DNA of 64,000 nucleotides, taken from the NCBI RefSeq assembly GCF_010206195.1, contig NZ_VIQT01000009.1, forward strand, positions 124,001 through 188,000. The letters are read 5' to 3'. Source of the stretch: Anaerotruncus colihominis. Its GTDB lineage: Bacteria; Bacillota; Clostridia; Oscillospirales; Ruminococcaceae. Shown here one piece after another: positions 17,902 to 27,552 of this stretch (the stretch's first letter is position 1; each line of letters begins with the position of its first letter). Below the pieces are notes generated by a model. That model worked only from the letters and a program-made list of their open reading frames with translations. It had not been told where the DNA came from and did no database searches. A program made the translations under genes and the position numbers.

Positions 17902-18858
17902 ATGGGATACTATGTGGGAATTGATCTCGGCGGTACAAATGTCGCGGTTGGTATTGTTGACGAAAACTATAATATTATTGGAAGGGCCAATGTGCGCACG
18001 AAAGCGTTTCATCCCGCTGAGGAGATCGCGGACGATATGATCGCCGCCGTCCGCACGGCTGCGGTGAACGCCGGTATTTTGATGGATGAAGTCGTATGGA
18101 TCGGCGTTGGGACCCCGGGCACCGTCAATCCCAGGACAGGTGTTGTCGGTCTGGCGGCAAACCTTGGTTTTCACGATACGCCGCTTGGCGAGCTGGTAGC
18201 TGCGCGTGTCGATAAGCCTGTTTACGTCGAAAACGACGCCAACGCGGCGGCTTACGGCGAATTGAAGGCCGGCGCGGCGAAGGGGCTTGATTCCGCAATC
18301 ATGATCACGCTCGGAACCGGAGTCGGCGGCGGTATCATTATCGATGGGAAAATCTATTCCGGTTTTAACTATAAGGGCGCCGAGCTTGGACATGTGGGAA
18401 TGGTTTACGGCGGTGTCCCATGCACCTGCGGCCGTATCGGCTGTATCGAGGCGTATTGCTCTGTTTCCGCGCTAATTAGAATGACGCGCGAATCGATGCA
18501 GCTCAACGCCAAATCGAAGATGTGGGAGCTTGCGCAGAACAGCCTTGACCATGTCAACGGCCGCACAGCTTTTGACGCGATGCGCGCGGGGGATGAGGCG
18601 GCCAGCCGTGTGGTTGACCAGTATATCGATTATATCGCTTATGCGGTCAGCGGGATGATCAACCTGTTTCAGCCGCAGGCGGTTGTGATCGGCGGCGGCA
18701 TCAGCAAGGAGGGCGAGACGTTGTTCGGGCCTGTCCGCGCGCGCGCCTATCCGCAAACCTTTAACCATGAGGAGCACAACTGTGCCAGGATTTTGCAGGC
18801 AAAACTGGGCAACGATGCTGGCATCATCGGCGCTGCGCTGCTTGGAAAGCAATATTGA
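17902..18858 (+). CDS. glcK: ROK-family glucokinase
   Basis: The 318-residue kinase phosphorylates glucose to glucose-6-phosphate with ATP. GIDLGGTNVAVGIVD at residues 5-19 is the phosphate-binding motif; VENDANAAAYGE and LGTGVGGGIIIDGKIYSG follow; and CTCGRIGCIEAYCS near residue 174 holds the ROK zinc-binding cysteines. AAGGAGGG at 17886-17893 sets ATG 17902. The context with hprK and pfkA supports a glycolytic role, though ROK kinases can take other hexoses. Confidence 0.93.
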   Translation: MGYYVGIDLGGTNVAVGIVDENYNIIGRANVRTKAFHPAEEIADDMIAAVRTAAVNAGILMDEVVWIGVGTPGTVNPRTGVVGLAANLGFHDTPLGELVAARVDKPVYVENDANAAAYGELKAGAAKGLDSAIMITLGTGVGGGIIIDGKIYSGFNYKGAELGHVGMVYGGVPCTCGRIGCIEAYCSVSALIRMTRESMQLNAKSKMWELAQNSLDHVNGRTAFDAMRAGDEAASRVVDQYIDYIAYAVSGMINLFQPQAVVIGGGISKEGETLFGPVRARAYPQTFNHEEHNCARILQAKLGNDAGIIGAALLGKQY

Positions 18859-18872
18859 TTGGGGAGGACTGC

Positions 18873-19784
18873 ATGAACAAAATCGCACAGCTTCAAAAGG
18901 ATTGTGAACGGATCGGCTGCGTCTGTCTGGCGGATGAGCCAATGGCTGCGCACACATCGTTCAAAATCGGAGGACCGGCCGACCTGCTTTTAAAGCCAAA
19001 GGATGTTGAAACGGCGGCCCGCGTCGTTGCACGGGCGCGGGAGCTGTCTGTTCCGCTGTTGTTTATCGGCAAGGGTTCCGATTTGCTGATCTGTGACGAA
19101 GGAGTGCGGGGGGCGGTTCTGTCATTTGACGAGGAGTCCGCGCGTCCGAGCATGTGCGATGAAACGGTGATTGATTGTCCGGCTGGCGCGAGCTTGACCA
19201 CGTTGTGCCGTTTTGCGCTGGAGCAGGGGTTGACCGGCCTTGAATTTGCCTATGGAATTCCCGGAAGCGTCGGAGGAGCCGTCTATATGAATGCGGGCGC
19301 TTATGGCGGAGAAATCTGCGATGTGGTCGGGGCCGTCCGGTTTCTTGACGGGCAGGGCAAGCTGTGCGTGCTGGAAGGATGTGCGCTGGAGTTAAGCTAC
19401 CGGCACAGTTATTTTACAGATCATCCGGACTGCCTGATTACAAGCGCGTCCTTTCATCTCAAGCGCGGTGACCGGGAGGCGATCAGGGCGCGTATGGACG
19501 ATCTGATGGAACGGCGCAGAACCAAGCAGCCGTTGGAGTATCCAAGCGCCGGCAGTACCTTTAAGCGTCCGAAGGGCGCGTATGCGTCCGCGCTGATCGA
19601 TGGCTGCGGACTCAAGGGCCGGCGTGTGGGCGGGGCGATGGTCAGTGAGAAACACGCGGGCTTTGTGATCAATTATGACAATGCCTCCTGCACGGATGTT
19701 CTGACGCTGATTGGGGAGATTCAAACACAGGTGCGCGAGCAGACGGGCTTTTCGCTGGAATGTGAAGTCAAGTACATCGGATAG
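18873..19784 (+). CDS. murB: UDP-N-acetylenolpyruvoylglucosamine reductase
   Basis: MurB (303 residues) makes UDP-N-acetylmuramate with NADPH and FAD in peptidoglycan precursor synthesis. FAD-binding blocks HTSFKIGGPADLLLKP and IGKGSDLLICDEG are followed by EFAYGIPGSVGGAVYMNAGAYGGE and by PSAGSTFKRP, the type II MurB pattern with the proton-donating serine. Start ATG 18873 follows GGGGAGG. It is co-transcribed with glcK (14-base gap) and rapZ (27-base gap). Confidence 0.95.
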   Translation: MNKIAQLQKDCERIGCVCLADEPMAAHTSFKIGGPADLLLKPKDVETAARVVARARELSVPLLFIGKGSDLLICDEGVRGAVLSFDEESARPSMCDETVIDCPAGASLTTLCRFALEQGLTGLEFAYGIPGSVGGAVYMNAGAYGGEICDVVGAVRFLDGQGKLCVLEGCALELSYRHSYFTDHPDCLITSASFHLKRGDREAIRARMDDLMERRRTKQPLEYPSAGSTFKRPKGAYASALIDGCGLKGRRVGGAMVSEKHAGFVINYDNASCTDVLTLIGEIQTQVREQTGFSLECEVKYIG

Positions 19785-19811
19785 CCTATGATCATACAGA
19801 AAGGATGTTGT

Positions 19812-20678
19812 ATGGAATTTGTAATTATCACCGGCATGTCCGGCTCGGGGAAATCCCGCGCGATCGCTGCGATGGAGGATATCGGCTATTATTGCGTTGA
19901 CAATCTGCCGCCGCGCATGGTCAAATCATTCACAGACTTGTGCCTACAGGCCGCGGATAAGGTCGACAAGGTTGCAATTGTCATTGATGCGCGCAGCCGT
20001 GAGATCTTCGGAGATATTTTTGAGGGAATCGAGGAGTTTCTGGAAGCGCCCGGCGGATTTCAGCTTATGTTTCTTGATTGCGACGATGCGGTGCTTGTCC
20101 AGCGTTATAAGGAAACGCGCCGTAAGCATCCGCTGATGAATGACAAAAATACGTCGATTGAAGCAGCCGTTGCTGAAGAAAGGCGTTTGCTCTCCAAAGT
20201 GCGCGACAATGCGAATTATGTGATCGACACGACTTATTTATCTGTGCGCCAGTTACGTGACAAGATAATTGCCACATTTTTAGGCGATAAAAAGCGTTCT
20301 ATGCTTGTCAACTGCATGTCGTTCGGTTTCAAGTACGGCCTGCCCAAAGAGTCCGACCTCGTATTCGATGTGCGCTGCCTGCCAAACCCGTTTTATGTCC
20401 CCGAGCTCAAGGCGCATACAGGGCTTGACGCGCCGGTGCGCGATTTTGTACTTAAATGGGAACAAGCGCAGGAATTGATTCCGCGGTTGTTTTCCCTGGT
20501 CGATTACCTGCTGCCGCTGTACAATGATGAGGGTAAGACGCAATTGACGATTGCAATTGGGTGTACGGGCGGCAAACACCGTTCGGTGACATTTGCACAG
20601 CTTCTCGGCGATCATATCAAGGAACAGGGGGTGCGCTGTACTGTAACGCACCGCGATATTGAAAAACACAAGGACTGA
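19812..20678 (+). CDS. rapZ: RNase adapter RapZ / YvcJ family nucleotide-binding protein
   Basis: The 288-residue P-loop protein has GMSGSGKSRA at residues 7-16, YCVDNLPPRM, the IDARSRE block, and a C-terminal domain with SFGFKYGLP, DVRCLPNPFY and IGCTGGKHRSV. In E. coli RapZ regulates glmS mRNA turnover in amino-sugar synthesis; Bacillus YvcJ is linked to nucleotide sensing and competence. ATG 19812 follows AAAGGA. In most Firmicutes yvcK sits between this gene and whiA; here whiA begins only 7 bases downstream. Confidence 0.94.
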   Translation: MEFVIITGMSGSGKSRAIAAMEDIGYYCVDNLPPRMVKSFTDLCLQAADKVDKVAIVIDARSREIFGDIFEGIEEFLEAPGGFQLMFLDCDDAVLVQRYKETRRKHPLMNDKNTSIEAAVAEERRLLSKVRDNANYVIDTTYLSVRQLRDKIIATFLGDKKRSMLVNCMSFGFKYGLPKESDLVFDVRCLPNPFYVPELKAHTGLDAPVRDFVLKWEQAQELIPRLFSLVDYLLPLYNDEGKTQLTIAIGCTGGKHRSVTFAQLLGDHIKEQGVRCTVTHRDIEKHKD

Positions 20679-20685
20679 GAAGGTC

Positions 20686-21612
20686 ATGTCGTTTGCATAT
20701 GAAATCAAAAATGAAATCTGTCATAACCGGCCGTTCCGCCAGCGCCGCCAAAAGGCGCTGGCGTACGGCCTGTTGTTGTTTGGAAAGACCTTTGGACCTG
20801 ATTCCATATCCATCCATACGGAGCACCGGACGCTCGCGCGATTATATGCGGACAGCATCTCTGATCTGGTCGGGCTGCGCGCAAGCATCACCATGCGCGA
20901 GGTGCGCCGTTCTGGAAGGCGCAGCATGTTTGTTGTGACAGTTGACAGCATGGCGGACCGGATTGCTGTGCTGTCATTTTTTGGATGCCGTGCCGGCGAG
21001 GACTGCTGCCAAATCCGCAGGGAGCTGCTCGCTGACGACGATATGCCCGTCTTTATCAGCGGAGCTTTTTTGGCGTGCGGTACGGTGACAGATCCGGAAA
21101 AAAGCTATCAGGCGGAATTCGTCACGCCGCATAGAACGCTCTGTGGCGAGCTTGACACGTTGCTTTCGCAGGCGCTTTCACCGCCAAAGCGCACGGAGCG
21201 CCGCAACGATTATGTGTTGTATTATAAAGAGAGCGAGCAGATCGAGGATCTGCTCACATTGGTTGGCGCACCCAAGTCGTCGCTTGAGCTGATGGAGGTT
21301 AAAATCGTTAAGGAGGTGCGCAACCGCGTCAATCGAAAGACAAATTGTGAGACGGCAAACATAACAAGGACTGTTGATGCGGCGCTTGAACAGATCGCCG
21401 CGATCCGGCTGATTGAATCCAGCTGCGGTATTCAGGCGCTCGACGAGGATCTGCGCGAGCTTGCGCGCCTGCGCCTGGAAAATCCTGATCTGTCGCTAAG
21501 GGAGCTTGGACAGGCTTTGCAAACCCCGATTTCGCGCAGTGGCGTCAACCACCGCCTGCGCCGCATCCTCATATTCGCGCAGGAGCTTGGGAAGGAAACC
21601 GGAGGAGAATGA
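20686..21612 (+). CDS. whiA: DNA-binding protein WhiA (sporulation regulator family)
   Basis: WhiA (308 residues) joins a degenerate LAGLIDADG homing-endonuclease domain (residues about 85-215; [36 protein letters not shown]) with a C-terminal helix-turn-helix ([17 protein letters not shown]). In Streptomyces it controls sporulation-specific division and in Bacillus it affects cell division and chromosome segregation. The N-terminus [12 protein letters not shown] is standard. ATG 20686 follows GAGAAGG. It is the sixth gene of the hprK operon. Confidence 0.94.
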   Translation: MSFAYEIKNEICHNRPFRQRRQKALAYGLLLFGKTFGPDSISIHTEHRTLARLYADSISDLVGLRASITMREVRRSGRRSMFVVTVDSMADRIAVLSFFGCRAGEDCCQIRRELLADDDMPVFISGAFLACGTVTDPEKSYQAEFVTPHRTLCGELDTLLSQALSPPKRTERRNDYVLYYKESEQIEDLLTLVGAPKSSLELMEVKIVKEVRNRVNRKTNCETANITRTVDAALEQIAAIRLIESSCGIQALDEDLRELARLRLENPDLSLRELGQALQTPISRSGVNHRLRRILIFAQELGKETGGE

Positions 21613-21616
21613 ATCA

Positions 21617-21937
21617 ATGATTATGACAACAACGCCATTTATTGAAGGCAGGCGCATTACAGAATATAAAGGCGTCGTATTCGGCGAGGTGATCGAAGGC
21701 GTCGATTTTGTAAAGGATTTCACGGCCGGATTGAGCAATTTTTTCGGCGGCCGTTCGAACACCTATGAGCAGGAGCTTATGCAGGCGCGCCAAACGGCAC
21801 TGAAAGAGCTGTCCGACCGGGCCGCCGCACTCGGCGCGGATGCTGTCGTCGGGATTGATATCGACTATGAGACGCTCGGTTCAAATAACGGGATGCTGAT
21901 GGTAACAGCGTCGGGGACGGCTGTACGAATTGAATAA
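21617..21937 (+). CDS. YbjQ/UPF0145 family protein
   Basis: The 106-residue protein belongs to the YbjQ family, described as putative heavy-metal binding, which forms pentameric beta-sheet rings. Typical blocks are [37 protein letters not shown] and [14 protein letters not shown]. The role is unknown. ATG at 21617 follows GGAGGAG; the gene begins 4 bases after whiA, so it is part of the same operon, and the dnaE reading frame follows 32 bases downstream. Confidence 0.88.
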   Translation: MIMTTTPFIEGRRITEYKGVVFGEVIEGVDFVKDFTAGLSNFFGGRSNTYEQELMQARQTALKELSDRAAALGADAVVGIDIDYETLGSNNGMLMVTASGTAVRIE

Positions 21938-21969
21938 TGAATGACAGGAAAAGGGGGCCATGTGCGGTT

Positions 21970-24900
21970 ATGACAGATTTTGCACATCTGCATGTGCATA
22001 CGGAATACAGCCTGCTTGACGGCGCCTGCCGCATTGAACGGCTGATTGAGCGCGTTAAAGCGCTTGGACAGAGCGCCGTGGCCATTACGGATCATGGCGT
22101 TATGTTTGGTGCTGTCGATTTCTATAAATGTGCGAAAAAGCATGGTATAAAGCCGATCATCGGATGCGAGGTCTATGTCGCGCCGCGTTCGCGCTTTGAT
22201 AAGCAGCACAAGATTGATACGTCGCCGTATCACCTGATTTTGCTGTGCAAAAACGAAACCGGTTATCAAAACCTGATTAAGATGGTGTCGGCCGGCTTTG
22301 TGGAGGGCTTTTACTCCAAGCCGCGCATCGATCGTGCGCTGCTTGAACAGTATCACGAGGGACTGATCTGCCTGTCGGCCTGTCTGGCGGGCGAGGTCCC
22401 GCGGATGCTCGCGCAGGGCGATTATGCGCGCGCGAAGGAAACGGCTGTCTGGTATCGTGATCTGTTCGGCTCTGACAACTATTACATTGAAATTCAAAAC
22501 CATGGCATCCGGTTGCAGCAACAGATTCTTCCGGATTTGATGCGTCTGGCTGGGGAAATCGGCGTTGGGCTTGTCGCGACGAATGACGCGCATTATATTG
22601 AAAAGGCCGACGCGAGAATGCAGAGCGTTTTGATCTGCATCCAGACGAACACGACTGTTGACGCGCCCGGTGATCTCGAGTTTGAAACAGAGGAATTTTA
22701 TGTTAAAAGCCGCGATGAGATGGCTGAACTGTTTGGAAATTATCCGGGCGCGCTTGACAATACGCTGAAGATTGCGGGACAATGCAATGTTGAATTTGAA
22801 TTCGGCAATACAAAGCTCCCGCTGTTTGTCGCGCCAAACGGCGAGGACAATCAGGTGTATTTCAGGCGTTTGTGTGCCGAGGGGCTGCGCCGCCGCTATG
22901 GGGAGCGGCCGGACCGGAGCGTTGCCGACCGGCTGGAATATGAGCTGGATATCATCACAAAAATGGGGTATGTCGATTATTACCTGATAGTTTCCGATTT
23001 TATCAACTATGCAAAATCGGCCGGCATCCCGGTTGGACCGGGACGCGGATCTGGCGCGGGAAGTCTGGCGGCGTACTGTATCGGCATCACAGGCATCGAT
23101 CCCCTGCGCTACAGCCTGCTGTTTGAACGTTTTCTCAATCCGGAACGCATCAGTATGCCCGATTTTGATATCGACTTCTGCTATGAACGCAGGCAGGAGG
23201 TGATCGACTATGTGGTGCGCAAATACGGCGCAGACCACGTGGCGCAGATCATCACCTTTGGCACAATGGCCGCGCGCGGCGCAATCCGCGACGTGGGGCG
23301 TGTTCTTGGAATGTCGTATCAGCAGGTCGACTCGATTGCAAAGCTTGTGCCAAATGAACTGAAGATGACGCTGGCCAAGGCGCTCGCCGTTTCCGCCGAT
23401 CTCAAGACGATGTGCGCAGATGATAAGCGGGTTGCGGAACTGCTTGATATGGCGCGCAAGATTGAAGGGATGCCGCGTCATGCATCGACGCATGCAGCCG
23501 GCGTCGTGATCACGCGCGATCCGGTAGACAGCTATGTGCCGCTTTATAAGGCTGAGGAGACGATGCCTGTCACACAGTTTACGATGACCACGCTTGAGGA
23601 GCTTGGGCTGCTCAAAATGGATTTTCTCGGTCTGCGCACGCTGACAGTCATCAGTTACGCTGAAAAGGAGGCGGCCAAAACACATCCCGGATTTTCCGTG
23701 GACGCGGTTCCTCTTGACGATCCGGAGACCTTCGCCATGTTGACGAAGGGGCAGTGCGTTGGGGTGTTCCAGTTCGAATCTGCGGGTATGCGCGCCGTCA
23801 TCGCACAGCTTGGCCCCACCTCCATCGAGGATTTGATCGCTGTCATTTCGCTTTACCGGCCTGGTCCGATGGAATCGATTCCGACCTACATCCGAAACCG
23901 GCACAACCCAGAGCTTGTCACCTATAAGCATCCACTGCTCAAGCCAATCCTGGATGTCACATACGGGTGTATCGTCTATCAGGAACAGGTCATGCAGATC
24001 TGCCGGGCGCTTGGCGGCTATTCGTATGGACGCGCCGATCTGGTGCGCCGCGCCATGTCGAAGAAAAAACACGATGTGATGGAGAAGGAGCGCGAAGCGT
24101 TTGTCGCCGGTGCGCAGCAAAACGGCGTGACGCGCGAGACGGCCAATCAGATTTTTGACGAGATGAGTTCGTTCGCGTCCTATGCATTTAATAAATCACA
24201 CGCGGCGGCCTATGCGTTTGTTTCCTACCAGACGGCATATCTCAAGTGCCACTATCCGCGCGAATTCATGGCGGCGCTCCTGACAAGCGTGCTGGACAAC
24301 ACCGACAAGGTGATTGAATACATCGGCGAATGTAACCGCATGGGGATTAAGGTGCTCCCGCCCGATGTGAATGTCAGTGTTGAGGGTTTCACCGTCAGCG
24401 GTGAAGAAATCCGGTTTGGTCTGCTGGCGGTCAAAAATATCGGCCGGGGCTTTATCCGTGAATTGATTGCCGAGCGCAAGAGCGGGGACGTATTCCAAAA
24501 CTTTTCCGACTTCTGCGAACGCATGTATGGAAAGGATATGAATAAGCGCGCTGTTGAAAGCCTCATCAAATCGGGCGCGCTCGACTGTGTATGCAAAAAC
24601 CGAAACCAAATGCTTTCGGGATACGAAGCGATTCTGGACGATATCGACTCAGCACAGAAACGCAATATCGCCGGGCAGATCAATCTGTTTGATACGGCGG
24701 TTGGCGCTTCAAAGCCGGTCCATATCCTTCCAAATGTAGAGGAGCTGGATCCGTCGCAGCTTCTTGCAATGGAGAAGGAGACGACAGGGCTTTATATCAG
24801 CGGTCATCCGATGGTGCGTTTTCAGGAGATGGTATCAAAAAACAATTGTACGCTGATCGCCGATATCACTTCGGCGGAGGAACGCGGCAGCGGCGTGGCC

Positions 24901-25470
24901 GACGGCACGCAGGTGCGGGTGGCCGCGATCGTAAACAGCCGCAGGCTTAAATCGACGCGCGGCGGCGAGATGATGGCGTTTGTACGATTGGAGGACACGA
25001 GCGGCAGCATGGAGATGCTGGTGTTTCCAAAGGTATTGACGCAGTGTTCGCAAAAACTCGCGGAAGGAAGCGTCGTGCTTGTCGCGGGACGCGTATCAAT
25101 GCGCGAGGAGGAGGAAGCAAAGCTTATCTGTGAGGGCGCGTCCCTTCCGGGCGAGGAACCGCCTGCTTTGGCGGGCCGCGGCGGAGCGCGCACACCGGCG
25201 CAGACGCCCGCTAAAAAACCGAGCAAGAATGCCGGTATCTATTTGCGCGTGGAGAGCAGCGGCGCACCCGTATTCGCACGCATTAAAAATCTGCTTTCCA
25301 TCTTTGCGCCGGAGCGCAGCTCAGAGCCATGTGATACCGTTTATTTTTATTTCATGGATACAAAAACATATAATGTAGCTTCCCGGACACTGTGTGTTTT
25401 CTGGAATCCGGTTCTGGAGCGTGAGTTGAAAAAATTGCTCGGCGAGGAAAACGTCGTTTACCGCGCTTAA
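21970..25470 (+). CDS. dnaE: DNA polymerase III subunit alpha, DnaE type
   Basis: The 1166-residue polymerase has an N-terminal PHP domain (FAHLHVHTEYSLLDGACRIERL), the palm with the catalytic GPGRGSGAGSLAAYC and PDFDIDFCYERR acidic residues, ALGGYSYGRADLVRRAMSKKK in the fingers, a helix-hairpin-helix region (KSGALDC) and an OB fold near residues 985-1070 (GTQVRVAAIVNSRR, FVRLEDTSGSMEMLVFP). In low-GC Firmicutes DnaE extends primers next to PolC. ATG 21970 is chosen by homology; ATG 21937, which overlaps the previous stop, is an alternative. An AAAGGGGG site lies 12 bases upstream of 21970. It is last in the hprK operon. Confidence 0.96.
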   Translation: MTDFAHLHVHTEYSLLDGACRIERLIERVKALGQSAVAITDHGVMFGAVDFYKCAKKHGIKPIIGCEVYVAPRSRFDKQHKIDTSPYHLILLCKNETGYQNLIKMVSAGFVEGFYSKPRIDRALLEQYHEGLICLSACLAGEVPRMLAQGDYARAKETAVWYRDLFGSDNYYIEIQNHGIRLQQQILPDLMRLAGEIGVGLVATNDAHYIEKADARMQSVLICIQTNTTVDAPGDLEFETEEFYVKSRDEMAELFGNYPGALDNTLKIAGQCNVEFEFGNTKLPLFVAPNGEDNQVYFRRLCAEGLRRRYGERPDRSVADRLEYELDIITKMGYVDYYLIVSDFINYAKSAGIPVGPGRGSGAGSLAAYCIGITGIDPLRYSLLFERFLNPERISMPDFDIDFCYERRQEVIDYVVRKYGADHVAQIITFGTMAARGAIRDVGRVLGMSYQQVDSIAKLVPNELKMTLAKALAVSADLKTMCADDKRVAELLDMARKIEGMPRHASTHAAGVVITRDPVDSYVPLYKAEETMPVTQFTMTTLEELGLLKMDFLGLRTLTVISYAEKEAAKTHPGFSVDAVPLDDPETFAMLTKGQCVGVFQFESAGMRAVIAQLGPTSIEDLIAVISLYRPGPMESIPTYIRNRHNPELVTYKHPLLKPILDVTYGCIVYQEQVMQICRALGGYSYGRADLVRRAMSKKKHDVMEKEREAFVAGAQQNGVTRETANQIFDEMSSFASYAFNKSHAAAYAFVSYQTAYLKCHYPREFMAALLTSVLDNTDKVIEYIGECNRMGIKVLPPDVNVSVEGFTVSGEEIRFGLLAVKNIGRGFIRELIAERKSGDVFQNFSDFCERMYGKDMNKRAVESLIKSGALDCVCKNRNQMLSGYEAILDDIDSAQKRNIAGQINLFDTAVGASKPVHILPNVEELDPSQLLAMEKETTGLYISGHPMVRFQEMVSKNNCTLIADITSAEERGSGVADGTQVRVAAIVNSRRLKSTRGGEMMAFVRLEDTSGSMEMLVFPKVLTQCSQKLAEGSVVLVAGRVSMREEEEAKLICEGASLPGEEPPALAGRGGARTPAQTPAKKPSKNAGIYLRVESSGAPVFARIKNLLSIFAPERSSEPCDTVYFYFMDTKTYNVASRTLCVFWNPVLERELKKLLGEENVVYRA

Positions 25471-25565
25471 AGGAAATATCTTGGGCGGGATAGATGAAAA
25501 ATTCCCATATGTCTACAGAATTATTCTCGAATATGAAAAATTTGCATCCGATTATATAAAATTGC

Positions 25566-25594
25566 TTGAACTGGCGCGGGGAATCCTCTATAAT
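25566..25594 (+). promoter_or_regulatory. Sigma-A promoter of pfkA
   Basis: TTGAAC (25566-25571) and TATAAT (25589-25594) are spaced by 17 bases. A small GGGGG-ATT-CCCCC hairpin (25620-25632) lies just before the ribosome binding site. Confidence 0.8.
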
Positions 25595-25651
25595 GAGAAA
25601 CGTTGAATTATAGAAATGCGGGGGATTCCCCCAGACGGAGGATGCAGCGAT

Positions 25652-26641
25652 ATGGAGTTTAAACAGAAAACAATCGGTGTGCTCAGCAGCGGTGGCGATG
25701 CCCCCGGTATGAATGCGGCGATCCGTTCTGTCGTCAGAACCGCTCTGAACCGGAACATACGCGTGCTTGGAATCCGCCGCGGATACAGCGGCCTGTTGGC
25801 GCGCGATATGTTTGAAATGAATCTGCGCAGCGTCAGCGATACGCTACACCGCGGCGGTACAATCCTGTATTCGGCGCGCTGTCCGGAATTTCGGGACGAT
25901 AAGGGCGTCGAACGCGGAAAAGAGGTCTGCCGTGAAATGGGAATCGACGGTCTTGTTGTTATTGGCGGCGACGGCTCGTTCCGCGGCGCGCGCGATCTGT
26001 CTTTGAAAGGGATTCCCTGTATCGGTATTCCAGGGACGATCGACAACGATATCGCTTCGAGCGACTATACGGTTGGCTTTGATACGGCGGTTAACACGGT
26101 AATGGACATGGTCGATAAGTTGCGTGATACCTCGCAGTCACACGACCGCTGCTCAATCGTTGAGGTGATGGGCCGCCACTGCGGCGACATCGCGCTTCAT
26201 GCCGGCATCGCATGCGGCGCGGTTGCGATCCTGGTGCCGGAGGTGCCGTTCTCAATCGATGCGATCATCGAAAAAATGCAGCGCACCCTGCGCACTGGTA
26301 AGAAACATTTTATTATTATCGTGGCCGAAGGTGTAACCAGTGTCGGCGGAGTCGGAACTGTGCATGACATCGCCGAGGAAATCGAAGCGCGCACAGGCGT
26401 TGAATCACGCGCGACTGTACTGGGACATGTGCAGCGCGGCGGCGCGCCGTCCGCGCGTGAACGCGTACTGGCCAGCGAGATGGGGTATCACGCCGTCGAA
26501 TTGCTTGAACAGGGGATCGGCAATCGTGTGGTTGTCAATCATGACAATAAAATCGTCGATTATGATATTCTTGAAGCCCTCCAGATGAAAAAACAGTTTG
26601 ATCGTCATCTGTATGACATTGCGGATGCGATTTCGATCTGA
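25652..26641 (+). CDS. pfkA: ATP-dependent 6-phosphofructokinase
   Basis: The 329-residue enzyme phosphorylates fructose-6-phosphate to the 1,6-bisphosphate, the committed step of glycolysis. The N-terminal GVLSSGGDAPGMNAAIR binds ATP phosphates; IGGDGSFRGA near residue 107 has the G-D-G-S pattern of the ATP-dependent form; PGTIDNDI near 127 holds the catalytic aspartate; and GHVQRGGAPSARERV near 258 is the sugar-binding block. ATG 25652 follows ACGGAGGA. Unlike some clostridial loci pyruvate kinase does not follow. Confidence 0.96.
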   Translation: MEFKQKTIGVLSSGGDAPGMNAAIRSVVRTALNRNIRVLGIRRGYSGLLARDMFEMNLRSVSDTLHRGGTILYSARCPEFRDDKGVERGKEVCREMGIDGLVVIGGDGSFRGARDLSLKGIPCIGIPGTIDNDIASSDYTVGFDTAVNTVMDMVDKLRDTSQSHDRCSIVEVMGRHCGDIALHAGIACGAVAILVPEVPFSIDAIIEKMQRTLRTGKKHFIIIVAEGVTSVGGVGTVHDIAEEIEARTGVESRATVLGHVQRGGAPSARERVLASEMGYHAVELLEQGIGNRVVVNHDNKIVDYDILEALQMKKQFDRHLYDIADAISI

Positions 26642-26656
26642 TTGCCTTCTATGCAG

Positions 26657-26686
26657 CCCCCCGCTTCGCAGCGGGGGCGTTTTGTT
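26657..26686 (+). terminator. Intrinsic terminator after pfkA
   Basis: CCCCCGCT (26658-26665) pairs with AGCGGGGG (26670-26677) around TCGC, followed by CGTTTTGTT, 16 bases after the stop. Confidence 0.85.
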
Positions 26687-26799
26687 ATTGAGAACGGCTT
26701 ATAAATCTTATCCATCGGGCGGTAAAATCTCCATGATACAGCAATTTTTCACGGCGCTGTATGATAGAATAAGGACTGTGGATAGAAAGGGGGAAGCTT

Positions 26800-27552
26800 A
26801 TGCTGCTCTGGAGAAAAGGCGGACAAGAGCAAACCGGGGAGATCGATGTGAAAAGGCCGCATGTCGCGGCTGTGGTTGTCGCCGCCGGAACTTCGTCGCG
26901 CATGCAGGGGCTTGACAAACAATTGGAGGAAGTCGGCGGCGTACCGGTGATCGTGCGGACGCTGCTCGCTCTTTCAGACAGCGACTGGATTGACGAGATC
27001 GTGCTTGTCACTCGGCGCGGTACAATACCGGACATGCTCGCTTTGACGCGTGCATGGGGTGTGCCAAAAATCCGTTCTGTTGTCGCTGGTGGGCAAACGC
27101 GTCAACAGTCGGTTCAATATGGCGTCGAAGCAGTTGGGCCGCAGGCAAGATATGTGGCGATTCACGATGGCGCCCGTCCTTTTGTATGTGGGCAGGTGAT
27201 CGCCGACGTTGTATTCGACGCCATTCGATACGGTGCGGCGGCGCCCGCTGTCCCGGTCAGCGATACGATCAAGGTGGCGGATGCAAATGGTATGATTGAA
27301 TCAACGCCGGACCGCAGCCGCCTTTTCGCAGTTCAGACGCCGCAAGTATTTGAGTTGGAGCGTTACCGTACAGCAGCGTTGGCCGCCACGCAAAGCGGAC
27401 ATGACTATACGGACGACTGCCAGATGCTTGAAGCGGCCGGATTTTTGGTGCATTTGTCACGTGGGGATAGCGACAACATAAAAATCACGATGCCGGTGGA
27501 TTTATTGGTCGCGCAGGCGATTGCAAGGCTGCGGGAGGAAATGGAGGCATGA
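26800..27552 (+). CDS. ispD: 2-C-methyl-D-erythritol 4-phosphate cytidylyltransferase
   Basis: IspD (250 residues) attaches CMP to methylerythritol phosphate in the non-mevalonate isoprenoid pathway. The nucleotide-binding VVVAAGTSSRMQGLDKQLEEVGG starts near residue 28, and VAIHDGARPFV, VSDTIK and TPQVFELERYR follow. The N-terminus is about 22 residues longer than the minimal family core; a shorter start is possible, but AAAGGGGG sits correctly before ATG 26800. The gene overlaps ispF by 4 bases (ATGA), indicating coupled translation. Confidence 0.93.
   Translation: MLLWRKGGQEQTGEIDVKRPHVAAVVVAAGTSSRMQGLDKQLEEVGGVPVIVRTLLALSDSDWIDEIVLVTRRGTIPDMLALTRAWGVPKIRSVVAGGQTRQQSVQYGVEAVGPQARYVAIHDGARPFVCGQVIADVVFDAIRYGAAAPAVPVSDTIKVADANGMIESTPDRSRLFAVQTPQVFELERYRTAALAATQSGHDYTDDCQMLEAAGFLVHLSRGDSDNIKITMPVDLLVAQAIARLREEMEA

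Noticed and set aside
21865-24120. 751-codon open frame on the minus strand opposite dnaE
   Set aside because: It has no ribosome binding site or domain, is rich in His/Arg/Ile as expected from the reverse of dnaE codons, and the plus-strand dnaE is certain.
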